Source: an uncultured Bacteroidales bacterium (GTDB lineage: Bacteria; Bacteroidota; Bacteroidia; Bacteroidales; Paludibacteraceae). Taken from it: 38,749 nucleotides of DNA. The notes beneath the pieces are model-generated. The model did not search any database. It was not told where the DNA came from and saw only the letters and a list, made by a program, of their open reading frames with translations. Positions 33,255 to 38,749 of this stretch are shown here, one piece after another. The stretch lies in contig CACYGT010000017.1 in assembly GCA_902774075.1 (NCBI GenBank), positions 1 through 38,749 on the forward strand, given 5' to 3'. The position numbers and the translations under genes were made by a program. Within the stretch, counting starts at the first letter, position 1, and each line of letters starts with the position of its first letter.

Positions 33255-34562
33255 ATGTTTGTTGCCAACGACATACAGAACGAGATAATTCGCAGACGCG
33301 ACATGCGCGAGGCGTTTACCTTTACCATAGACCCTGCCGACGCCAAGGACTTCGATGATGCGATATCTTTTGAGCGGTTGCCGGTTACCGATGAAGGGTT
33401 ACCGGAGACGTATCAAATCGGTGTGCATATCGCCGATGTGTCGTTCTATGTGCGGCCGGGTACCAAGATCGATGACGAAGCATACCAGCGCGGCACGTCC
33501 GTCTATCTCGTCGACCGCGTGCTGCCCATGCTGCCCGAAGAGCTGTGCAACGACAAGTGCTCCCTTCGACCGGGCGAAGACAAACTCTGTATGTCCGTCG
33601 TCTTCACGATGGACACCGAGGCCCGCGTACTCAAATACAAGATCTGCCGCACCGTCATCCGCTCCGACGCACGCCTCAACTATGACGAAGCGCAAGATAT
33701 AATCAAAGGTAATCAGGTCTGTAATCTGTCTTCTGTACTCTGTACTCTTAATTCTCTCGCCGCCAAACTCCGGGCGGAGCGGATCGCGAAAGGGGCGCTG
33801 ACGATTGAGCAGAAAGAGACACGCTTCAGACTGGACAGCAAGGGGCATCCGACTCAGATCTATTTTGAGGAACCGAACGAGGCGCATCACCTGATCGAAG
33901 AGTTCATGCTGCTGGCTAACCGCACCGTAGCAACGGCGGTAGGCTCCGGACGGCCGTTTGTCTATCGCGTACACGATCTGCCGGACCAGGAGAAGCTCGA
34001 AGAAGTGAAGAAATTCAAGCGCCAGAACGGACGCAGAGGCAATGGCGAATGGTTGCAGCAAACGCTTGATATGCTGACGATTAGGGCGCAGGCGAAAGCA
34101 GTCTATTCGACCTATAACATCGGCCACTACGGCCTTGCTTTTACGCACTATACCCACTTCACCTCCCCTATCCGTCGTTACCCCGATCTAATGGTGCATC
34201 GGCTAGTGGAGAAGTACATCTTGACCGGCAAACCGATCTCGCTGACCCGCGAAGAACTGGAGGAAAAATGTGAGCACTGCTCGGCGTGTGAGCAGGAAGC
34301 GGCGCAGGCGGAGCGCGACTCGATACGGCTCTATCAGACCATGTGGATGGAGGACAAGCTCGGCCAGGTCTTTGACGGCCATATCACAGGCATGCAGGAT
34401 TTCGGGTTCTTTGTCCAGCTGGACGAGAGCCGTTGCGAGGGCCTCGTGCGCATGGAGCTGATTGAGCACCCCGAAGACTTTGTGCTGGGCGATCCGGTGC
34501 GCGTACAAGTGATCCGAGTGGACGTAAATCGCAGTCAGATTGATTTTGAGTTCGTTTTTTGA
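33255..34562 (+). CDS. rnr: compact RNase R/RNase II-family exoribonuclease
   Basis: A 435-residue 3'-5' exoribonuclease, against ~700 or more for usual RNase R. The RNB catalytic motif TIDPADAKDFDDAIS (metal-binding Asp residues) and YGLAFTHYTHFTSPIRRYPDLMVHRL are intact, and a C-terminal S1 domain (GQVFDGHITGMQDFGFFVQL) is present. Missing are the whole N-terminal HTH/cold-shock part (the protein begins ~25 residues before the catalytic Asp cluster), ~40 residues after RVHDLPDQEKLEEVKKF, and a loop in S1. A heptamer array inserts VCNLSSVLCTLNSL at ~155-170. The promoter sits directly upstream, so no 5' part is missing from the window. Activity cannot be judged. Confidence 0.85.
   Translation: MFVANDIQNEIIRRRDMREAFTFTIDPADAKDFDDAISFERLPVTDEGLPETYQIGVHIADVSFYVRPGTKIDDEAYQRGTSVYLVDRVLPMLPEELCNDKCSLRPGEDKLCMSVVFTMDTEARVLKYKICRTVIRSDARLNYDEAQDIIKGNQVCNLSSVLCTLNSLAAKLRAERIAKGALTIEQKETRFRLDSKGHPTQIYFEEPNEAHHLIEEFMLLANRTVATAVGSGRPFVYRVHDLPDQEKLEEVKKFKRQNGRRGNGEWLQQTLDMLTIRAQAKAVYSTYNIGHYGLAFTHYTHFTSPIRRYPDLMVHRLVEKYILTGKPISLTREELEEKCEHCSACEQEAAQAERDSIRLYQTMWMEDKLGQVFDGHITGMQDFGFFVQLDESRCEGLVRMELIEHPEDFVLGDPVRVQVIRVDVNRSQIDFEFVF
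33709..33757. repeat. 7-bp array (gtactct) inside the RNase R-like gene
   Basis: gtaatct, gtcttct, gtactct x2, taattct, with degenerate units before. It is read in frame. Confidence 0.75.
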
Positions 34563-34570
34563 CCAAAATC

Positions 34571-34601
34571 TTGTGTATATCAAAAAAAAGTAGTACTTTT
34601 G
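34571..34601 (+). promoter_or_regulatory. promoter of the outer-membrane protein gene
   Basis: TTG (34571-34573), 20-nt spacer, TACTTTTG (34594-34601). The ATG at 34610 is only 8 nt after the box, so the mRNA should be nearly leaderless. Confidence 0.7.
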
Positions 34602-34609
34602 TAGCCGAT

Positions 34610-35350
34610 ATGAGAAAGATAGCCTTTTTAACAGTCTTTTTGGCGCTCGTGTGTGTATGTGCGCACGCGGAAACCGTAGTATTGCGTACGGGCACGCGCG
34701 TGCAGGGTACGATCGTGTTCCAGAACGAAGAAGTGGTCATCGTGCGCAATGCCGAGGGACAGCGTTTTCAGTACATGCGTGCGGATGTGGCCTCTATAGA
34801 GACGTCAGAAGTCAGTGTTCAGCAGTCAGATTCTGTAGCCGAGGCGGAACCGGAGATCCAGGTGCAGAAGAAAGCGTCTATCCTGCTGGAGTTGGCGGGC
34901 GGTAGCGCGTGTATGCCGGGCGAGAACTTCGGCGGTGCTGCGAGTGTCGACCTGCTGGTGGGCAGCCATCATATCAAGAACCGCCATGTGTTCGTCGGCG
35001 GCGGTGTGGGTTATCACGGCGTGTTCTTAGGCGCAGACAAGTATAATTTCCTGCCTATCCAGGCTGCTGTACGTATGCCGCTGACGGAAGAGAAGCATGC
35101 CCCGATGTTCGGCGTGGCGGTCGGTTACGGCGTGGCACTGAGCAAAGACTATCTGGGCGGTCTCTACGCCGGAGCTGACTTCGGTTATCGCTGCCAACTC
35201 AACCCCAAGACGGCCATCGCGCTCGTCTTCTACACACAGTTCCAACAGGCGCGGGTCAATACGACCGTGACGATTGACGAGCAGGAGTTCACCAATAAAG
35301 TCGGCCGCAGTCTCGTTAATTTTGGCGGTAAGTTCGCATTGTATTTTTAA
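34610..35350 (+). CDS. small outer-membrane beta-barrel protein
   Basis: A 246-residue protein. I chose the ATG at 34610 because the signal peptide MRKIAFLTVFLALVCVCAHA begins there; an in-frame ATG 51 nt upstream lies before the promoter. An SH3-like strand region (TVVLRTGTRVQGTIVFQNEEVVIV, then QYMRADVASIE) precedes ~150 residues of alternating strands (LLVGSHHIKNRHVFVGGGVGYHGVF, LYAGADFGYRC) ending LVNFGGKFALYF, a terminal aromatic typical of barrels. Role unknown. Its TAA overlaps the next gene's ATG (TAATG), so the two are coupled. Confidence 0.75.
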   Translation: MRKIAFLTVFLALVCVCAHAETVVLRTGTRVQGTIVFQNEEVVIVRNAEGQRFQYMRADVASIETSEVSVQQSDSVAEAEPEIQVQKKASILLELAGGSACMPGENFGGAASVDLLVGSHHIKNRHVFVGGGVGYHGVFLGADKYNFLPIQAAVRMPLTEEKHAPMFGVAVGYGVALSKDYLGGLYAGADFGYRCQLNPKTAIALVFYTQFQQARVNTTVTIDEQEFTNKVGRSLVNFGGKFALYF

Positions 35351-35529
35351 TGAAAAAAGCCCCGCGAGAAAATAGGATAAGTATCTTGCTCAATGACAGT
35401 GAGCAGCGCGCGCTGGACCGATTCTGCGAGCGGTACAAGATCAAGAACCGTAGCCGTCTCGTTCGCGAGACCCTCATGCGGGCTATCCTCAAGAAGATTG
35501 ATAACGATCAGCCTACGTTGTTTGATTAG
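35350..35529 (+). CDS. 59-residue ribbon-helix-helix-like protein
   Basis: ATG at 35350 overlapping the previous stop; ends TAG at 35527-35529. The sequence RENRISILLNDSEQRALDRF then KNRSRLVRETLMRAILKKID fits a ribbon-helix-helix: one basic strand, two helices, with NRSRLVRE in the second helix. A basic N-terminus and the ending PTLFD are shared by small conserved Bacteroidales proteins I recall. Probably a DNA-binding regulator; target unknown. The heptamer array starts in its stop codon region. Confidence 0.7.
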   Translation: MKKAPRENRISILLNDSEQRALDRFCERYKIKNRSRLVRETLMRAILKKIDNDQPTLFD

Positions 35530-35572
35530 GTTACGGGTTACCGGTTATGGGTTACCGGTTATGGGTTACCGA
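35528..35572. repeat. 7-bp array (gggttac/cggttat alternating) after the RHH gene
   Basis: Alternating gggttac and cggttat heptamers (a 14-bp higher unit repeated 2.5 times), lying between the RHH stop codon and the terminator. Confidence 0.88.
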
Positions 35573-35604
35573 TAAAAAAAAGAGAGTCGTGATGACTCTC
35601 TTTT
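35573..35604 (-). terminator. bidirectional terminator
   Basis: Stem AGAGAGTC / GACTCTCT, 5-nt loop, eight T on the minus-strand side and four on the plus side. It separates the convergent RHH gene and the mini secreted protein gene. Confidence 0.9.
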
Positions 35605-35638
35605 CATTAACCAATCTTTTTACCTTAAATTTTTTCTC

Positions 35639-35932
35639 TTACCGCAACTCAATGCGTCTTGTTACTGTGTCGCCGTTGACTTTAGCGTAGAGGCGGTAGG
35701 TACCGCGGTCGAGCTCAAACTCAGCGAAATTACCTTGTTCCTTCTGAAGGAGTTTACCTTGCATCGTATAGATTCTGGCTTCCTCCATGCGGGTAGATGC
35801 GACTACCAGTGTGTTTTCGCGGAAGCGAACAGTAAGATTTTCATTGCTTTTTGCGGCGTCCGCGAAAGTGAATCCTGCAATTACAAAACAGATTGTAAGC
35901 AGATAACTAACCTTTAACATGTACTTCTTCAT
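35639..35932 (-). CDS. 97-aa mini secreted protein consisting of a signal peptide and a T9SS C-terminal-domain-like module
   Basis: The signal peptide (MKKYMLKVSYLLTICFVIAGFTFADA) is followed by only ~70 residues whose pattern VASTRMEEARIYTMQGKLLQ, then FELDRGTYRLYAKVNGDT and RRIELR, is that of the beta-sandwich C-terminal sorting domain of type IX substrates (hydrophobic strand, x-Y-x-x-x-G-K/R-L, a G-x-Y strand, final basic strand). There is no cargo. It could instead be a DUF3244-like small protein. It has its own promoter (36048-36079), a ~100-nt leader and a strong terminator. Confidence 0.7.
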   Translation of the reverse strand: MKKYMLKVSYLLTICFVIAGFTFADAAKSNENLTVRFRENTLVVASTRMEEARIYTMQGKLLQKEQGNFAEFELDRGTYRLYAKVNGDTVTRRIELR

Positions 35933-36047
35933 AGTTAGTTCCCTTTCAATAAATGTTAGACTAATACCTTGTTTCTCGTTCGCGTCAATGCGTGGGCATC
36001 CGGTCGTTTCGACTTACCTTGAGAGCAGACGTCATCGAAAAACGGTG

Positions 36048-36079
36048 CAAAAGTACTGCCTTTTCCGGAACTGTGCAAA
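36048..36079 (-). promoter_or_regulatory. promoter of the 97-aa mini protein gene
   Basis: Minus-strand TACTTTTG (36048-36055), 20-nt spacer, TTTG (36076-36079). The rest of 35933-36205 shows only leader sequence and a weak AAGATA/TATCTT hairpin behind the next gene. Confidence 0.7.
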
Positions 36080-36205
36080 TATTTTGGCAAAAAAGTGTTA
36101 AATTTCTACAAACTGAGCAATCGAGTTTACAAAATATCAGCAACCCGTAAAGATTGCTGACATTTTGCTATTTGCAGTTTGCAAGATAACTGCTATCTTA
36201 CTAAA

Positions 36206-38749
36206 TTAGCGGACTCTAGCACCCTGTGCGTTGTATAGCTTGCCGTCGCGGAGGATGAGGAGCTGACCATCGAGGATCACCTTATTTGCCATTGGCGATT
36301 GGTCTGCAGTGATATCCTCCCATCCCTGATGGGGCGCGTCGGGGTCTTCGTCCCACATACCTACGTGCGTGAGCGGGTTACCGGTCTCGTAGTTGGTATA
36401 GCCGAACGAGTTACACTTAACTTCCATGAACTTAGCGATATAGGTCTTGCCGTCGTTGACAAGGCGGAAGGAGCCGGTGTAGTACGCATAGCGGAAGCCC
36501 TGCTCCATCAGTTCCTCATCGAAGCCGTCGAAAGTCAGGCGCAGTTCAGCATCGGTAGCCAGCCATGCGGCCTGCGGGTTACCGGCCTGCGGAATGATCA
36601 TCGTGGACTCGAGGTCGAGGTTCTGACGTGCGAGGTTATAAACGCCCGACAGCGCGAACTCTTTCTCCGTATACACCAGGAACCACATGAGCGGATAGCT
36701 TTCTTCACCCGTAGCAAACTGCACGATCCAGGAGTTGAGGCCTTCCTGATAATAGTGGTTGGTCGGCTCGATATAGAACGCATCCATCTCCGCTACGTCG
36801 AGCACGATGGCATCCTCGGGGATATCTGCCCCTTTGGACACAAAGTCATTTCCGGCTACCGGCAGCGAAGCCTCGTAATAGTTACCGTTCTCGCCCTTGG
36901 TGAAGGCCTGTACGGTCCAGGACCAGGTAGCGTCCTTAGGCATCGTGGTCGTCTTCTCGGTGCCGTGTACGGTAAGCGAAGTGTAGTACTCGCCGTCTGC
37001 CAGCAGCACGATCTCGTAGGCATCGGCCGTAGTGGCTGCCTCCCAGGAGAAAGTGACGTTATCGCCGCTGAAGACTTCTGCATGCACGTTGGTCGGTGTG
37101 TAGGGGTTGGCGCCCACCGTGAACTCGCGTGTTACCTCCGAACCCAGCGGGGTGTTGTTCTTATCGATGAGCTGGAAGATAGCGGTATAGGACTTGCCCT
37201 CAATGACCTCTACGGTCAGCGGGCTGACGGCTTTGTTTTTGGTGTCGTCGAAGTTATCGAACGCGATGTTCTCGCCCGCACGTACGGACACGTAGAGGCG
37301 CTCGCCGGTAGACAGCGCAGGGGTCTCCCAGGTGAAGGTCGCGGTCTTATGGTCCTCCGCTACACTTACCTCCAGATTCGTCACGGTGCGGTCTACGAGT
37401 TCGAAAGGAATATTCGAGATCAGTTCTCCTTGTCCGCTCGCGGTGCTATACGGATAGATCTGCACTTGGTACTTACCGGGCTTGAGACCAAGGATCGGCG
37501 CAGTAGCGGTAGCGACGTTCGTTACGCATTTATCCCACGCGGCACCCTTAGCCATTCCGCCGCCTTCCTCGTCGGCATTGAGTATCCAGCGGGTCGAGCA
37601 GTAGAAGTGGTTCTCGTAGTCATCGTCCTCGGAGAAGCCGTTGAAGAGGCCGAGCTGTTTGTCGGTATACGCAAAGCGGTCGCACTCGCCTGTAGTAACT
37701 ACGATACCGGCTACGAGTGCTTGTTCCTCTACGTCAAAGAGACCGATCGCGAAGGCCTCGGTGTTATAGCCGTACCAGGTGAAGCTGGCCTCGCAGTAAC
37801 TGAGGCGGTAGATATCCGCATCCGGCAGGTCTTCGCCGGTGGGGTCAATCTCGCCGGACTTACCTATCTCAGCCACTACGAAGTTATCCATCGTGAGGGC
37901 TCCGAGTTCAGACGTGCCGCCTGCAAAACGGAAAGCGATGAACTGCACGTTCGCCGGTACTGCGCTGAGAACGACGGTCTTACGGACGTCCTCGACGGTC
38001 TGCGGCAGGGTCTCGAGGGAGACGAAGGTAGCAGGGTCGGAGGCGTTGGTCATATAACCGATCTCCAGCACACCGTAGTTGGCGCTAACGACGTTGGTAT
38101 GGTAGTTAAACGCTATCTCAAGGGTGTTGATCGGTGCGTCAAAGACGGGGAGTGCAAAGACCTGCGCGGTGTTGGGTCCGCCGCCGGATACGCCCAGATG
38201 TGACTGTCCGTAGATGACCTGTGCGTTACCTTCGCTGTCATAGGTCTTGTCAGCTACCACCCACACTTGCGGTATCTCGGAAGCGACGGTCCAGCAGTCG
38301 GGTTGTACGTCACCCGTCACATCGCGGCTGAAGGTCTCGATCCAGGGGATAGACTGCAGTTCGCACGGGGTTTTGAAGGCCGTCTTCGGCGCCAGACTCT
38401 GCTCGCTCTCGGAGCAGTACGAACGTACGTAGAAGTCATAGGCGGTACTCTCGTAGAGGCCCGTGAAGGTGACGGATTTTTTATCGGTCTTGACAGCCTC
38501 AGCCCAGTCCGGTGCTTCGCCGCCGAGGACGCAGGTGTACTGGAACTGTGCCGCATCGCCCTGCCACGAGATTGTAGCGGACTCGCTGGTAAGGTTAGAA
38601 ACGGTGATATCCGTCGGTTTGTCGCAGGTAGCGTTACCGGCGATAGACACGCCCTTGACGTCATCGAGGTAGATACCGTCGCACTCGTTAGCCTGGTGGA
38701 AAGCGACATAGATACGCTGTCCTACGTAAGCGCTGAGGTCTACGGAGAA
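36206..38749 (-). CDS. large secreted cleaved-adhesin/FnIII protein with C-terminal tag (5' end beyond window)
   Basis: The frame runs off the right edge without a start; at least 847 residues. The edge codons read VDLSAYVGQRIYVAFHQA and YLDDVKGVSI, the end of a cleaved-adhesin (gingipain/HagA-type) domain. Then come a fibronectin-III domain (CDKPTDITVSNLTSESATIS), a second cleaved-adhesin domain (IPWIETFSRD through ALTMDNFVVAEIG), further beta modules, another FnIII-like segment (TPTNVHAEVFSGDNVTFSWE), and the C-terminal tag (VILDGQLLILRDGKLYNAQG). Cleaved-adhesin proteins are typical type IX cargo acting in adhesion or as protease partners; the catalytic part, if any, would lie outside the window. 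Confidence 0.85.
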   Translation of the reverse strand, partial: FSVDLSAYVGQRIYVAFHQANECDGIYLDDVKGVSIAGNATCDKPTDITVSNLTSESATISWQGDAAQFQYTCVLGGEAPDWAEAVKTDKKSVTFTGLYESTAYDFYVRSYCSESEQSLAPKTAFKTPCELQSIPWIETFSRDVTGDVQPDCWTVASEIPQVWVVADKTYDSEGNAQVIYGQSHLGVSGGGPNTAQVFALPVFDAPINTLEIAFNYHTNVVSANYGVLEIGYMTNASDPATFVSLETLPQTVEDVRKTVVLSAVPANVQFIAFRFAGGTSELGALTMDNFVVAEIGKSGEIDPTGEDLPDADIYRLSYCEASFTWYGYNTEAFAIGLFDVEEQALVAGIVVTTGECDRFAYTDKQLGLFNGFSEDDDYENHFYCSTRWILNADEEGGGMAKGAAWDKCVTNVATATAPILGLKPGKYQVQIYPYSTASGQGELISNIPFELVDRTVTNLEVSVAEDHKTATFTWETPALSTGERLYVSVRAGENIAFDNFDDTKNKAVSPLTVEVIEGKSYTAIFQLIDKNNTPLGSEVTREFTVGANPYTPTNVHAEVFSGDNVTFSWEAATTADAYEIVLLADGEYYTSLTVHGTEKTTTMPKDATWSWTVQAFTKGENGNYYEASLPVAGNDFVSKGADIPEDAIVLDVAEMDAFYIEPTNHYYQEGLNSWIVQFATGEESYPLMWFLVYTEKEFALSGVYNLARQNLDLESTMIIPQAGNPQAAWLATDAELRLTFDGFDEELMEQGFRYAYYTGSFRLVNDGKTYIAKFMEVKCNSFGYTNYETGNPLTHVGMWDEDPDAPHQGWEDITADQSPMANKVILDGQLLILRDGKLYNAQGARVR

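Overview
The window looks like a contig from an uncultured member of the Bacteroidales (phylum Bacteroidota). Evidence: nearly every mapped promoter matches the Bacteroidetes -33 TTG / -7 TAnnTTTG pattern with a ~20-nt spacer; it carries the Bacteroidetes-specific genes gldD, a fused geranylgeranylglyceryl-phosphate-synthase-like gene, a short primary sigma factor lacking region 1.1, and large secreted proteins with signal peptides and short C-terminal sorting-like tags. Placement below order is not possible from sequence alone.

Layout. (1) 1-8.2 kb, accessory: end of an unknown gene, a ParE-type toxin/antitoxin pair, a 901-aa secreted protein, a frameshifted DUF4160 gene overlapping a DUF2442 gene, an orphan HigA antitoxin beside a detached copy of a C-terminal tag, then a 955-aa secreted Ig-like/OB-like protein with a long leader that contains a possible attenuator. 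(2) 8.2-14.0 kb, minus-strand operon: gldD > GGGPS-TadA fusion > PgpH-like HD phosphohydrolase > tRNA-dihydrouridine synthase > BASS-family transporter. (3) 14.1-24.5 kb, plus-strand run starting at one clear promoter: manC, a glycogen/alpha-glucan cluster (debranching enzyme, glycogen-synthase-like GT4, GH57), a putative porin, a ClpA/ClpC-type unfoldase and thioredoxin. (4) 24.5-25.7 kb: structured leader, tRNA-Arg(TCT), primary sigma factor. (5) 25.7-28.5 kb, minus operon panD > tgt > lptG. (6) 28.5-33.1 kb minus: a secreted protein behind alpha-glucan phosphorylase, which belongs functionally with the glycogen cluster. (7) 33.2-35.5 kb plus: a compact RNase R-like gene, an outer-membrane protein and a small ribbon-helix-helix gene. 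(8) 35.6-38.7 kb minus: a mini secreted protein and the C-terminal ~850 residues of a cleaved-adhesin/FnIII protein.

The most unusual signal is a dispersed class of short tandem arrays, about 20 in 38.7 kb, with fixed unit lengths of 7, 8 or (twice) 11 bp but varied unit sequence. They fill gene junctions, supply start and stop codons, sit in leaders and promoters, and lie in frame inside conserved enzymes. There they encode 7- or 8-residue-periodic peptides (RDTEIPGY-like, NLKSQIS-like, NYQLQIT-like). One such array is the linker joining two normally separate enzymes (GGGPS and TadA). They resemble in form the short tandemly repeated repetitive (STRR) heptamers of cyanobacteria, but I know of no described equivalent for this lineage; this is the candidate undescribed system in the window.
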